Of a stretch of DNA of 53,481 nt, positions 16,775 to 26,506 are shown piece after piece; position 1 is the first letter of the stretch; each line of letters starts with the position of its first letter. A program made the translations under genes and the position numbers. This DNA comes from Flavobacterium anhuiense (GTDB lineage Bacteria; Bacteroidota; Bacteroidia; Flavobacteriales; Flavobacteriaceae), in assembly GCF_004151235.1 (NCBI RefSeq), contig NZ_JUIV01000025.1:1-53481 (forward strand). Reading direction: 5' to 3'. The notes beneath the pieces are model-generated. The model ran no database searches. It was not told the DNA's origin and was given only the letters and a program-made list of their open reading frames with translations.

Positions 16775-18100
16775 ATGATAGTTTTAGGAGATAAAGAATA
16801 CTACAAAGGTATTGGCCAAATTAAGTTTGAAGGAAAAGAATCTGACAATCCGTTGGCATTTAAATATTACAATCCGGACCAGGTTGTAGCTGGAAAAACA
16901 ATGCGTGAGCACTTTAAATTTGCTATCGCTTACTGGCATACTTTCTGCGGACAAGGTAGCGATCCATTCGGGCCAGGGACTCAAAATTTTGCTTGGGATG
17001 CTTCATCAGATCCTTATCAAGCTGCAAAAGATAAAGCAGATGCTGCTTTTGAATTCATCAGCAAAATGGGATTCGATTATTTCTGTTTCCACGATTACGA
17101 TTTGATTGCTGAAGGAGCAACTTTTGCAGAATCAGAAAAACGTTTGGCTTTTATTACAGATTACTTAAAACAGAAAAAAGCAGAATCTGGAATTAAATTG
17201 CTTTGGGGAACTTCAAACTGTTTCTCAAATCCAAGATTCATGAACGGTGCGGCTACAAATCCTGATTTTAATGTAGTGGCAAGAGCTGGAGGACAAGTAA
17301 AATTAGCGCTTGATGCAACAATCGCTTTAGGCGGAGAAAACTACGTATTCTGGGGAGGTAGAGAAGGTTATATGTCTTTGCTAAACACAGATATGGGAAG
17401 AGAACTAGACCACATGGCGCAATTCTTGGCAATGTCTAGAGACTACGCAAGGGCTCAAGGTTTCAAAGGAACTTTTTTCATCGAGCCAAAACCAATGGAA
17501 CCATCTAAACACCAATACGATTTTGACTCTGCAACTGCGATTGGATTCTTGAAAGAATATGGTTTAGATAAAGATTTCAAAATCAACATCGAGGTAAACC
17601 ACGCTACTTTGGCACAGCATACTTTCCAACACGAATTAGAAGTGGCTGCAAAAGCTGGAATGTTAGGAAGCATCGATGCGAACAGAGGGGATTACCAAAA
17701 CGGTTGGGATACAGACCAATTCCCAAATAATATCCAAGAAACTACTGAAGCTATGTTGGTTTTCTTAAAAGCTGGCGGACTACAAGGCGGTGGAGTTAAT
17801 TTTGATGCGAAAATTAGAAGAAACTCAACAGATTTAGAAGATGTTTTCTTAGCGCACATTGGCGGTGCTGATACTTTTGCAAGAGCTTTATTGACTGCTG
17901 ATAAAATCATCACTTCTTCTCCTTACGAGAAATTGAGAAAAGAAAGATACAGCTCATTTGATTCTGGAAAAGGAAAAGATTTTGCTGATGGCAAATTAAG
18001 CTTGAAAGATCTTTACACTATCGCTCACGAAAATGGAGAATTAAACCTTCAAAGCGGTAAACAAGAATTGTTTGAAAATATCATCAACCAATATATTTAA
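16775..18100 (+). CDS. xylA: Xylose isomerase
   Basis: This 441-aa class II xylose isomerase converts D-xylose to D-xylulose in the cytoplasm with two divalent metals. The key motifs are present: H106 and D109 in FCFHDYD, VFWGGREGY, the metal ligand Glu in FFIEPKPMEP, NIEVNHATLAQHTF and GSIDANRGD. The length equals that of typical class II enzymes. It ends the xylR-xylB-xylA operon; a hairpin follows 20 nt later. Confidence 0.98.
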   Translation: MIVLGDKEYYKGIGQIKFEGKESDNPLAFKYYNPDQVVAGKTMREHFKFAIAYWHTFCGQGSDPFGPGTQNFAWDASSDPYQAAKDKADAAFEFISKMGFDYFCFHDYDLIAEGATFAESEKRLAFITDYLKQKKAESGIKLLWGTSNCFSNPRFMNGAATNPDFNVVARAGGQVKLALDATIALGGENYVFWGGREGYMSLLNTDMGRELDHMAQFLAMSRDYARAQGFKGTFFIEPKPMEPSKHQYDFDSATAIGFLKEYGLDKDFKINIEVNHATLAQHTFQHELEVAAKAGMLGSIDANRGDYQNGWDTDQFPNNIQETTEAMLVFLKAGGLQGGGVNFDAKIRRNSTDLEDVFLAHIGGADTFARALLTADKIITSSPYEKLRKERYSSFDSGKGKDFADGKLSLKDLYTIAHENGELNLQSGKQELFENIINQYI

Positions 18101-18120
18101 TTGGTTTAGATTTTAATATT

Positions 18121-18153
18121 AAACCTAACAGGTTTTAAAAACCTGTTAGGTTT
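18121..18153 (+). terminator. Hairpin after xylA, probable bidirectional terminator or repeat
   Basis: A perfect 16-bp inverted repeat (AAACCTAACAGGTTTT, 18121-18136, with 18138-18153) with a one-base centre lies 20 nt past the xylA stop. There is no T tract beyond the stem itself. Similar AAACCT elements occur as intergenic repeats. Confidence 0.65.
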
Positions 18154-18572
18154 CTACAAAATATTTAGTGAGACAGAAAATCTAAAAACTTTGAAAATGT
18201 GTATTAAGATTATGGCTTTTTTCTTGAGATTTGAAAAAAGTAGATTTAAGGTTTAGTTGCTATTTTTTGAAAATTAAATAGAATCAAAAGTCAGTTTGAT
18301 AAAAAAATAAGAGGATATTTTTTATTGAAGGTTTTTTGAAGAGCAGAATCAATCGAAATGCACATTTTTCACTCACTAAAATTTTACTTAAGCAAAGAAA
18401 TACATACAGTTTGTCATTTCGACGAAGGAGAAATCTCCGTAAGTAGCTCTACAAAGTAAATAACCAATCTTTGTCGAGTTTCTCGCGAAGATTTCTCCTT
18501 CGTCGAAATGACAGACTATGCGATTCATTCGTCGAAAAAACAATTAAAACAATTAACAAAACCAAAAAACTT
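18154..18572. other. Intergenic region xylA to transaldolase
   Basis: This 419-bp AT-rich gap contains the palindromic element at 18412-18513 and presumably the transaldolase promoter. No gene is supported; an in-frame extension of the transaldolase gene to 18471 runs through the palindrome and is not credible. Confidence 0.6.
18412..18513. repeat. Palindromic MITE-like element
   Basis: Perfect 25-nt arms (18412-18436 and 18489-18513; arm starts TGTCATTTCGACGAAGGAG) enclose a 52-nt centre. It has the same layout as the element at 13819-13924, with a related TTTGTCATT edge but a different arm sequence, and lies upstream of the transaldolase gene. Confidence 0.85.
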
Positions 18573-19229
18573 ATGAAATTTTTTATTGACACTGCCAATC
18601 TTCAGGACATTGAAGAAGCGCAGGCTTTAGGTGTTTTAGACGGCGTAACCACCAATCCGTCTTTAATGGCAAAAGAAGGTATTACAGGAAAAGAAAATAT
18701 TTTAAACCATTATCTGGCTATTTGCAATATCGTTGACGGTGATGTTTCTGCTGAGGTAATCTCTACAGACTTTGAAGGAATGGTAAGAGAAGGTGAAGAA
18801 TTAGCCGCTTTACATCCGCAAATCGTTGTAAAATTGCCTATGATTGGAGATGGTGTAAAAGCTTGTAAATATTTTTCTTCAAAAGGAATTCGCACCAATG
18901 TGACCTTAGTTTTTTCTGCTGGTCAGGCATTATTGGCTGCAAAAGCAGGAGCAACTTATGTTTCTCCATTTCTAGGAAGATTAGATGACGTTTCTACAGA
19001 CGGAATGAACCTAATTGCTGAAATCAGAGAGATTTACGATAATTACGATTATCAAACTCAAATCCTTTCGGCTTCTGTAAGACACACGATGCATATTATC
19101 AATTGCGCTAAAATTGGATCCGATGTTATGACTGGACCATTATCGGCAATTAAAGGTTTGTTGAAACATCCATTGACAGATATTGGATTGAAACAGTTTG
19201 TTGAAGATGCTAAAAAAATGAATCTCTAG
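18573..19229 (+). CDS. tal: Transaldolase of the small (Fsa/TalC) type
   Basis: I start at 18573 (MKFFIDTANL), the standard start of this family; the 218-aa length fits the decameric small transaldolases and fructose-6-phosphate aldolases. Schiff-base lysine K87 is in VVKLPM, with DGVTTNPSLMAKEG near the N-terminus and SASVRH later. It links xylulose-5-phosphate metabolism to glycolysis. Transaldolase is favoured over F6P aldolase because of the xylose locus, but the motifs do not separate them with certainty. The usual partner transketolase is not in the window. It has its own leader and terminator. Confidence 0.92.
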   Translation: MKFFIDTANLQDIEEAQALGVLDGVTTNPSLMAKEGITGKENILNHYLAICNIVDGDVSAEVISTDFEGMVREGEELAALHPQIVVKLPMIGDGVKACKYFSSKGIRTNVTLVFSAGQALLAAKAGATYVSPFLGRLDDVSTDGMNLIAEIREIYDNYDYQTQILSASVRHTMHIINCAKIGSDVMTGPLSAIKGLLKHPLTDIGLKQFVEDAKKMNL

Positions 19230-19247
19230 ACTAAAATAAACTACAAA

Positions 19248-19391
19248 TTAAAAAAGCTCTTTTCGTTCTGAAAAGAGCTTTTTTTGATAATAGGAAAGAC
19301 TGTTTGAAAAAAGAACTTCTTCTGATTTTGTACGTTCAAATCCAATCATTTTATACATCTGAAGTGCTTCATCTTGTGATTTTTGAATAGG
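19248..19391 (-). pseudogene. C-terminal remnant of a GNAT-type acetyltransferase
   Basis: Between two stops, the minus strand reads 47 codons with KSQDEALQMYKMIGFERTKS near the start. This resembles the C-terminal LY-x-x-x-GF segment of GNAT acetyltransferases. No N-terminal part or start is present, and the fragment's end is built into the transaldolase terminator. It is probably a decayed gene. The identification rests on a short stretch. Confidence 0.45.
19251..19285 (+). terminator. Rho-independent terminator after transaldolase
   Basis: A perfect 14-bp stem AAAAAGCTCTTTTC/GAAAAGAGCTTTTT (19251-19264 with 19270-19283) with loop GTTCT ends in a T run. Confidence 0.9.
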
Positions 19392-19676
19392 TTAAACATT
19401 ATTTTAATGCATTCCCATTAATTATTTGTTAAGCACTTTTTCTGCTTTTTATAAGAGAAAGATTGTTATACCAAACAAAGTATTTCATTTTTTACGCGAA
19501 ATACTACAAACCCTTATTTTTCAGTTGGCTTTTAACTTCAATTGTTAATAATATGTTTCGTTTTAGAGAGGTTTTATTAATGTAAACGTAACCTAATCGA
19601 CCTACCCTCAGTTTTAATTTTGGAGACATATAAGAAGAACCCAATACTTTGTATATGCCAATTTTAAAACCAAATC
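19392..19676. promoter_or_regulatory. Upstream region of the ECF sigma gene
   Basis: This 285-bp non-coding region contains a TACTTTG box (19645-19651) that fits TAnnTTTG and a TTG at 19620-19622 with 22-nt spacing, slightly long for the Bacteroidetes consensus. No other gene is seen. Confidence 0.45.
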
Positions 19677-20234
19677 ATGTATAAGAAGTTTACAGACGAA
19701 GAACTTGTAGAATTATTAAAATCGGGCAAGGATAAAGCTTTTGATGAACTTTATTTTAGATATCGAGATCTATTAGTTCGATTTGTATATCTGCGAATGA
19801 AATCGATTGCTATTTCAGAAGAAATTGTGCAGGAAGTTTTTACCTCTATTTGGGAAAGACGCAAAACAATTATCATTCAGAAAAGTTTTGCTGCCTACAT
19901 CTACACTTCGGTTCGCTATATGACTTTAGATTACATAAAATCACACGAAGTTACGGACCAATATATTCAAGAAGTTTTAGAAAAAAACACGGTTTCGCAA
20001 ACAAGTTATAATGCAATCGAAGATTCTATTTATTATGACGAGTTGCAAAAAGCGGTTGACGAAGCAGCATCATTACTTCCTAAAAAATCAAAAGAGGTTT
20101 TTATTCTCAGCCGCATAAAACATTACACCAATAAAGAAATCGCCGAAGAATTGAATGTTTCCATTGAAACCGTAAAATATCATATTGCGTATGCGCTAAA
20201 ATTCATGCGCACCTATTTGGGCGAATTCAATTAA
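19677..20234 (+). CDS. ECF RNA polymerase sigma factor (FecI-like)
   Basis: This 185-aa sigma-70 family factor has region 2 (about 20-85: FDELYFRYRDLLVRFVYLRMKS...EEIVQEVFTSIWERR) and region 4 (about 125-180: LPKKSKEVFILSRIKHYTNKEIAEELNVSIETVKYHI). It is the typical Bacteroidetes sigma factor that drives a downstream SusC/SusD operon, released by its FecR-type anti-sigma factor on substrate binding. The anti-sigma gene follows after 111 bp, then SusC with an STN domain, so the whole signal chain is present. Confidence 0.95.
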   Translation: MYKKFTDEELVELLKSGKDKAFDELYFRYRDLLVRFVYLRMKSIAISEEIVQEVFTSIWERRKTIIIQKSFAAYIYTSVRYMTLDYIKSHEVTDQYIQEVLEKNTVSQTSYNAIEDSIYYDELQKAVDEAASLLPKKSKEVFILSRIKHYTNKEIAEELNVSIETVKYHIAYALKFMRTYLGEFN

Positions 20235-20345
20235 AAGTAAACTTCAGATTAAGAATCTACCTTTTTCTTAACAGAAGCGTAACCTTTTGCGCCTACCTAA
20301 AACTACAATTTCCAAGACATACTATTAAGACATAAAGAAATTATA

Positions 20346-21266
20346 ATGCCTGAAAATTCAAATAACGAAATCAAAAATTTTTTAGAAGGAAAGTATTCCC
20401 CAAAAGGACAAGAAATGTGGAATAAATGGTACGATCGTACGGATGATTTTTTTGATAATATGGAAGTGGTTCAATCGGATCGCTCAAAACTGAAAAAGGA
20501 ATTAAGACAAATAAAAAACACTAATAAAGTTATTGCTCTTTCATACAAAAACTGGGCTGTTGCGGCTTCTTTGGTTTTCCTTGTTGGATTATCTGTGTTT
20601 TTCTATTCGACAAAAAATGCTGTAGAAAGCAAACAGTTTGCAGTAAAACTAGGCGAACATGCTCAGATAAAATTAAGTGATGGAACAAAAATCTGGCTGA
20701 ACGCTGGAAGTGTTCTTAAATATCCGAAGGAATTTAAAGGCGATACCAGAGAAGTGTATTTAAGTGGTGAAGCTTTTTTTGATGTAGCCAAAGACAAGAA
20801 ACATCCTTTTATTATTCATACCAATAAAATGGATACCAAAGTTCTCGGAACCAGTTTTAATGTTCAAGCTTATCCAGACCAGACCACGCAAGAAGTTTCG
20901 GTTGCTACTGGAAGAGTAAACGTGAAATCGACCGTCACAGAAGAGAATGTGTATGTAACTCCAGGACAGAAAGTGGTTTTTAAATCTCAGGATAATAAGC
21001 TTCAGGCTTTCAAGGATATTCCAGTGAATACCATTTCGTTATGGCGCAAAAATATTATGGTTTTTGAAGAAACGCCTCTTTCTGAAGTTGTGGCCACAAT
21101 CAATCGTAATTATAATGTTTCGATTGAAGTCAAAAACAAGAATTTAAACGCTTTAAAGATTAGCGCCTATTTTAAAGAACTGCCTGTTGATCAGGTGATT
21201 GGTTTGGTGTGCAATATCATTAATGCCGAATATAGAATAGATTCTGGGGTTTATAAAATCGAATAA
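20346..21266 (+). CDS. FecR-family anti-sigma factor
   Basis: This 306-aa inner-membrane anti-sigma factor has a short cytoplasmic N-terminus (about 1-64) that should bind the sigma factor, one transmembrane helix (about 66-84, NWAVAASLVFLVGLSVFFY), a periplasmic FecR domain (about 95-195, with KLSDGTKIWLNAGSVLKYP and GEAFFDVAKD) and a C-terminal DUF4974/STN-like domain (about 235-306). It should contact the STN domain of the SusC protein encoded next and relay ligand occupancy to the sigma factor. Confidence 0.95.
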   Translation: MPENSNNEIKNFLEGKYSPKGQEMWNKWYDRTDDFFDNMEVVQSDRSKLKKELRQIKNTNKVIALSYKNWAVAASLVFLVGLSVFFYSTKNAVESKQFAVKLGEHAQIKLSDGTKIWLNAGSVLKYPKEFKGDTREVYLSGEAFFDVAKDKKHPFIIHTNKMDTKVLGTSFNVQAYPDQTTQEVSVATGRVNVKSTVTEENVYVTPGQKVVFKSQDNKLQAFKDIPVNTISLWRKNIMVFEETPLSEVVATINRNYNVSIEVKNKNLNALKISAYFKELPVDQVIGLVCNIINAEYRIDSGVYKIE

Positions 21267-21336
21267 TTCTTTAAACAATAAAAATAAAACTACGTAGCAA
21301 ACTATAAACAAAACAATTACACTAAATCTAAAAACT

Positions 21337-24300
21337 ATGAATGAAAAACAAATGCGGTATGCCGGCATAAGGACAATGGGAACAAAATTATTCCTGTTTA
21401 TGACTTTGTTTTTTGCTGCACTAACAGTAAAAGCTGGGAACGTTGACATTAACAAAAGAGTCACTTTAAAAGTTGATAATGAGAGTATAAAAAATATATT
21501 TCAAAAAATTGAAAATCAGGTTGATGTGCATTTCATGTACGAAAGCAGCCAAGTAAATGCCAATCAGAAATTAAGTTTAAAACTGAATAACGTAACGCTA
21601 GAACAGGCGTTGGATAAAATTTGCGGTAATGTGCTTCGATATGAGATTGTGAGCAACAATATTGTAATCAAGAAAAACCAGAAAGTTGCTTCTGCAGATC
21701 AGAATAAAATTATTGTTTCGGGAACTGTTTTCGGAGGAGACGATAATATGCCTTTGCCGGGAGTTGGAATTAAAGATAAAGGTTCAGACGCAGCAACAGC
21801 AACAGATTTTGACGGAACATTCAAATTGGAAGTAAACGCCTCAGAAGCTACTCTTATTTTTTCTTATGTGGGTTATATAACGCAAGAAGTAAAAGTAACG
21901 AGCTCACAAAATATTACGGTAAAATTGGCAGCCGACGTAAAACAGCTTCAAGAAGTTGTGGTAATGGGTTACGGTAGCGTAAAAAAGAATGAAGTTTTAG
22001 GAGCGGTTGGTTCTGTTTCTATGAAAGAAACTTCTAGCAGAACCTACAACAACGCAGCTGAATTATTGCAAGGAACAGTTGCCGGAGTTACGGTAATTAA
22101 CGATGGTGGTGACCCAACAGCATCGCCAACAATCAACATTCGCGGTATTGGGTCTTTGAACGCTGAAACGCCTTTAATCGTTTTGGACGGAATCATTTAC
22201 AGCGGTTCTTTAAATACTATTAATCCAAACGATATTGCTTCGATAAATGTTCTAAAAGATGCAGCTTCTGCAGCAATTTACGGTGCGAGAGCTTCTGGGG
22301 GAGTAATTTTAATCACTTCTAAAAAAGGAATTTCAGATAAGATTAATGTAAATGTAAACTACCAAGGAGGTTTCCAGAATGTAGCGAAAAAATTAGAGGT
22401 TTTAAACGCTGCAGAATATGCTGATGCGATGAATTTAGCAAGAGATAATGCAGGTTTGCCGAGAATTCCTGCTTTCGATCCTGCATTTGAACCAACTGCA
22501 AGAACAACAAAAACCAACTGGATGGATGAAATTTTCCGTACAGGAGAAATTCAAGATTTGTCTCTTTCGGTAAACGGAAAAACAGAAAAATCTAATTTCT
22601 TTCTTTCTGGAAGTTACAGAAAAAACGAAGGTATTTTGTTAAACACTTATGGAGAACGTTATACAGTAAGAGCAAATTCTTCTTTTAAATTGGCTGATAA
22701 TTTTACAATTGGAGAAAATTTATCATACTCATTAACAGACGGGCAAACTGCAAATACTTCAAGTTCGTACACAGGAGCAATTCAAGCCGCGATTTTGTAT
22801 CCGCCAAATGCAACAATTTACAGAGAAGATGGTTCGGGGCAATTTGGTGGTGTTCCAGAAAAATATGTTGGTTCTTACGGAGACGTTATCAATCCGGTGG
22901 CGTATTTGAAAAGATTAGACAATAAAAATCCGATTTCTACCATTTTGATCAATCCGTATGCAGAATGGGAAATTGTTCCAGGGTTAAAAGTAAAATCGAA
23001 TTGGGGATATACTAGAATTCAAGACAATGCAACAGACTTTACAGTAAAAGTTACTGAGCCAGGAAAAATATTCGATTTCAATAGATTGACGTTGAAAAAC
23101 TCAACAGTTACCGATTTATTGAGCGAACAGACGATTTCTTATGAGAAATCATTCGGAAAACACAATTTGAAAGCTTTAGCTGGATATACCTATCAAGAAA
23201 CAAAAAGAGATTTTTACACAGTTGAAGGAACTGGTTTTGATAACGAAGATCCATCACAGCGTTATTTATTGAATGCCAAATTAATTCAGCAGACCGCGGC
23301 AGGAAGATCAGATGAAATTATTTCTTCTTATGTGGGAAGAATTAATTACGATTTCAGTCAGAAATATTTAATCTCAGGAATTGTACGTCGTGACGGAACT
23401 TCAAAATTATTAGAAAATAACCGTTGGAAAGTGTATCCTTCAGTTTCTGCAGGTTGGTTAATTTCTGAAGAAAATTTTATGAAAGGTATTGAGCCAATCA
23501 TCAGCAATTTGAAACTTCGTGCAAGCTGGGGACAAATTGGAAACTTAGGAAACCTTGGACCATACCAATTTAGTGTGCCTTTGGTACAAACTCAGGCTTT
23601 AATTGGAGCAGTTCCGTCCATCAATTACGGTTACGCTGAAAGCGAATTATCAAACCCGAATTTAAAATGGGAAAGCTCTGAGCAGACCAATATTGGTTTA
23701 GATTTTACAATGCTAAATAATACTTTGGTTGGTTCTGTTGATGCTTATGTAAAGAAAAACAAAGACATGTTGGTTCGTGACCAATTGCCTGGAGTTTCTG
23801 GAACACCACAAGGAAGAATTGTAAACTCAGGAGATGTTGAAAATAAAGGAATCGAGGTGAGTTTAACCTATCAAAAAACTCGTGGCGAATTTAAATTTGA
23901 TGTAACGGCAAATGCGGGTTTCTTAAGCAATAGAATTGTTTCTATTAAAGACGATTTGAATTCGTTAGAACCTCTAGGTTTAAGCAGAGTTCGTAGTTTA
24001 CCATTAGCCAATATTTACCAAGTTGGAAGCCCAGTTGGAGCTTTCTACGGATATGCTTCTGACGGATTATTCCAAAGCAATGATGAGGTGAAAGCGTATG
24101 TAAACAAAAATGGTGTGATGTATCAGCCGAATGCGGTTGCTGGAGATATTAAATTTAAAGATGAAAACGGCGACGGTGTAATCAATAACAGCGATAGAGT
24201 AGTTTTAGGAAGTCCTTTCCCAAAAACAACATATAGCTTAAATGCCAATTTCAAGTACAAAGGATTTGATATGAATATCTTTTTCACTGGAGCTGCAGGA

Positions 24301-24705
24301 AATAGTGTTTTCAATGCCGTAAAATATACAGGTTTAAATGCTTCTTTTCCAGGTTACAACTTGTTGGCTGATTCAAAAGATGCTTGGTCTCCAACAAACA
24401 CCAATACAAATGTTCCAATTCTTTCGTCAACAGATAATAACAACAATTTCGGACGTATTTCTGATTTATATATTGAAGATGCTTCTTTCTTAAGATTGAA
24501 AAACGTATCGATTGGTTATACCATCAAAGAAAGCTGGCTGAACGGAAAAGCAAAATTGAGATTCTTCATCTCAGGACAAAACTTGTTTACGATTACCAAT
24601 TATTCTGGAATGGATCCTGAAGTTGGTCTTAAAAACTTCGGAATGGATTTAGGACGTTATCCGCTTTCTCGTATTTACATGACAGGTGTTAACGCAACTT
24701 TTTAA
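21337..24705 (+). CDS. SusC/RagA-family TonB-dependent transporter with STN domain
   Basis: This 1122-aa outer-membrane transporter has a signal peptide (about 15-33), an STN (secretin/TonB N-terminal) domain (about 45-120, RVTLKVDNESIKNIFQKIENQ), a carboxypeptidase-D-regulatory-like domain (about 126-210), a TonB-box-like LQEVVVMGYG, a plug (about 215-335, LLQGTVAGVTV...INIRGIGSLN) and a C-terminal barrel ending in phenylalanine. The STN domain marks it as a transducer that signals to the FecR-type protein. With the SusD gene 19 nt downstream it forms a substrate-capture pair. The substrate is not obvious from the sequence. Confidence 0.96.
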   Translation: MNEKQMRYAGIRTMGTKLFLFMTLFFAALTVKAGNVDINKRVTLKVDNESIKNIFQKIENQVDVHFMYESSQVNANQKLSLKLNNVTLEQALDKICGNVLRYEIVSNNIVIKKNQKVASADQNKIIVSGTVFGGDDNMPLPGVGIKDKGSDAATATDFDGTFKLEVNASEATLIFSYVGYITQEVKVTSSQNITVKLAADVKQLQEVVVMGYGSVKKNEVLGAVGSVSMKETSSRTYNNAAELLQGTVAGVTVINDGGDPTASPTINIRGIGSLNAETPLIVLDGIIYSGSLNTINPNDIASINVLKDAASAAIYGARASGGVILITSKKGISDKINVNVNYQGGFQNVAKKLEVLNAAEYADAMNLARDNAGLPRIPAFDPAFEPTARTTKTNWMDEIFRTGEIQDLSLSVNGKTEKSNFFLSGSYRKNEGILLNTYGERYTVRANSSFKLADNFTIGENLSYSLTDGQTANTSSSYTGAIQAAILYPPNATIYREDGSGQFGGVPEKYVGSYGDVINPVAYLKRLDNKNPISTILINPYAEWEIVPGLKVKSNWGYTRIQDNATDFTVKVTEPGKIFDFNRLTLKNSTVTDLLSEQTISYEKSFGKHNLKALAGYTYQETKRDFYTVEGTGFDNEDPSQRYLLNAKLIQQTAAGRSDEIISSYVGRINYDFSQKYLISGIVRRDGTSKLLENNRWKVYPSVSAGWLISEENFMKGIEPIISNLKLRASWGQIGNLGNLGPYQFSVPLVQTQALIGAVPSINYGYAESELSNPNLKWESSEQTNIGLDFTMLNNTLVGSVDAYVKKNKDMLVRDQLPGVSGTPQGRIVNSGDVENKGIEVSLTYQKTRGEFKFDVTANAGFLSNRIVSIKDDLNSLEPLGLSRVRSLPLANIYQVGSPVGAFYGYASDGLFQSNDEVKAYVNKNGVMYQPNAVAGDIKFKDENGDGVINNSDRVVLGSPFPKTTYSLNANFKYKGFDMNIFFTGAAGNSVFNAVKYTGLNASFPGYNLLADSKDAWSPTNTNTNVPILSSTDNNNNFGRISDLYIEDASFLRLKNVSIGYTIKESWLNGKAKLRFFISGQNLFTITNYSGMDPEVGLKNFGMDLGRYPLSRIYMTGVNATF

Positions 24706-24724
24706 AAAATAAAAAACAATTAAA

Positions 24725-26260
24725 ATGAAAAAAATAATTCTTTTATTATTGAGTTTTGTGCTTTTGATAAGCACTTCGGCTTGCGAAAGCGAACTTGATG
24801 TTGTGCCGCAAGGAGCTCCTTCGAGCGGGAATTTCTGGAAAACGCCAGCAGATGCAAAAGCAGGAGTAAATGCAATTTATGCTTTGTATTCTGATGATAA
24901 TATGTACGGTCGCGGTTTCTTTTGGCTGAATAATGCCAGCGATGATATTGGCACAAAACCAAGACAAAACGCAGAAAGAATCAAAAATTTTATCGTAGAC
25001 GGATCAGAATCTGATACTAAAGATATTTGGAGAATCCATTACGAAATTATGAAGCGTTGCAACGACGTGATTCGTAATATTCCAAATATTGCTTTGGATG
25101 AAAAGACTAAAAACGGAATGTTAGGAGAAGCTTATTTTAATCATGCGGTAATGCATTTAGAGTTAGCTTACCATTATGGAGACGATCGTGCAGGAATTCC
25201 GATTCAGGACAGAGAGAATCCAACAAATGTTTACGTGCCTCGAGCTAAAAATGTAGCCGAAAATTATGCTTACATAGCAGCAGATTTAATCAAAGCCGCA
25301 GATTTATTGCCTTATTTTGATCAGCTTACACCAGACAATCGCGGACGTGCTCACAAAACTGCGGCTTGGGCATATTTAGTACGTACGTATTTGTATGCAA
25401 AAGATTGGGACAATGCCATTAAATATGCGAATATGATTGTGGCTAGCGGAAAACACAAATTGTTAGACAATTTTGAAGATGTATTTAAAATCAGCAATAA
25501 CTGGTCTTCAGAATATATTTGGTCGGTAACTTCAAGTGCCGAAAATACATCTTTAGGTTCTATTTTTCCTGGAGTTTGTCTAGAAGATAAAGGTTGGGGA
25601 GTTTACAACGGATGGGGAAATTTCTATCCAACAAAAGAATTATTTGATACTTATGCGCCAAACGATAAAAGACGTAGTGCTACGATTTTACAAAAAGGAG
25701 ACAAATTTGTTTATTTCGGAGAAACCGTAACTTTTAATGAAGGAAACCACGTAGTAAGTTCAAGTAACAGAACGGGTTATCAGTTTAAAAAATACATGGA
25801 GCCGTTCAGTTATCCAAAAACAACATCGGGTGGAGTAGACATTCGTTATGTAAATGCAAACGGAGACAAACCTTCAACAGCTTTAAATGTTCCTCTTTTA
25901 CGTTATGCTGATGTGATTTTGATGTTAGCGGAAGCGAAATTAATGAAAGGTCAAAATGCAGATACAGAAATCAATATGATTCGCCACCGTGCAGGTCTTG
26001 CAGATATTTCTGGAGCTACAATGGTCGATTTGAAAAGAGAAAGAAGATGCGAACTGGCAGGAGAGTGGACAGACCGCCATTTTGATTTAGTGCGTTGGGG
26101 AGATGCAAAAGAAACTTATGCAAAACCATTGCACCATTATAACGGAAGTGTTATTTATCCTGCCCGTAATTTCAATCCTGCAATTCATCATGTATGGCCA
26201 ATACCGCCAGATGAAATTGCAGTAAGTAAAGGAGCTTTGACTCAAAACCAAGGCTGGTAA
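24725..26260 (+). CDS. SusD/RagB-family outer-membrane substrate-binding lipoprotein
   Basis: This 511-aa lipoprotein has its signal ending at cysteine 20 (ISTSAC), followed by ESELD, an acidic stretch typical of surface-exposed lipoproteins in Bacteroidetes. The body shows the RagB/SusD pattern: PSSGNFWKTPADAKAGVNAIYALY, TPR-like helices including AYLVRTYLYAKDWDNAIKYA, the conserved RYADVILMLAEA, then LKRERRCELAGEWTDRHFDLVRWG and the end HHVWPIPPDEI. It caps the SusC barrel and binds the substrate at the cell surface. Confidence 0.97.
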   Translation: MKKIILLLLSFVLLISTSACESELDVVPQGAPSSGNFWKTPADAKAGVNAIYALYSDDNMYGRGFFWLNNASDDIGTKPRQNAERIKNFIVDGSESDTKDIWRIHYEIMKRCNDVIRNIPNIALDEKTKNGMLGEAYFNHAVMHLELAYHYGDDRAGIPIQDRENPTNVYVPRAKNVAENYAYIAADLIKAADLLPYFDQLTPDNRGRAHKTAAWAYLVRTYLYAKDWDNAIKYANMIVASGKHKLLDNFEDVFKISNNWSSEYIWSVTSSAENTSLGSIFPGVCLEDKGWGVYNGWGNFYPTKELFDTYAPNDKRRSATILQKGDKFVYFGETVTFNEGNHVVSSSNRTGYQFKKYMEPFSYPKTTSGGVDIRYVNANGDKPSTALNVPLLRYADVILMLAEAKLMKGQNADTEINMIRHRAGLADISGATMVDLKRERRCELAGEWTDRHFDLVRWGDAKETYAKPLHHYNGSVIYPARNFNPAIHHVWPIPPDEIAVSKGALTQNQGW

Positions 26261-26295
26261 TAAAAAATTTTGTTGTGTTTTTTTAGTTTTTTACG

Positions 26296-26330
26296 CTGCA
26301 GTCTTAGTCAGGAGACTGCAGTTTTAAAAA
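26296..26330 (+). terminator. Terminator after susD
   Basis: An 8-bp stem CTGCAGTC/GACTGCAG (26296-26303 with 26314-26321) is followed by TTTT. It lies about 36 nt after the SusD stop and may separate the phosphatase gene transcriptionally. A 22-bp partial palindrome related to the TTTGTCATTC elements follows at 26339-26360. Confidence 0.7.
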
Positions 26331-26506
26331 AGTAAAGTTTGTCATTCAGAGGGATGACAAGATTACTTTTTGCTATGTGCATTTAAACAAGTGAAACGCC
26401 TTTACACATAAAGAAAAGCTATGTTTCTATGTGTTAAAAAATAAATAGCTTAAACCAAATTCTAATAAAGTTACCTACAGCTTTAAAAGAATAAAAATCA
26501 TTTTCG

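Noticed and set aside
18471..18572. N-terminal extension of the transaldolase gene
   Set aside because: The extension is translated from the palindromic element; the family start is MKFFIDTANL.
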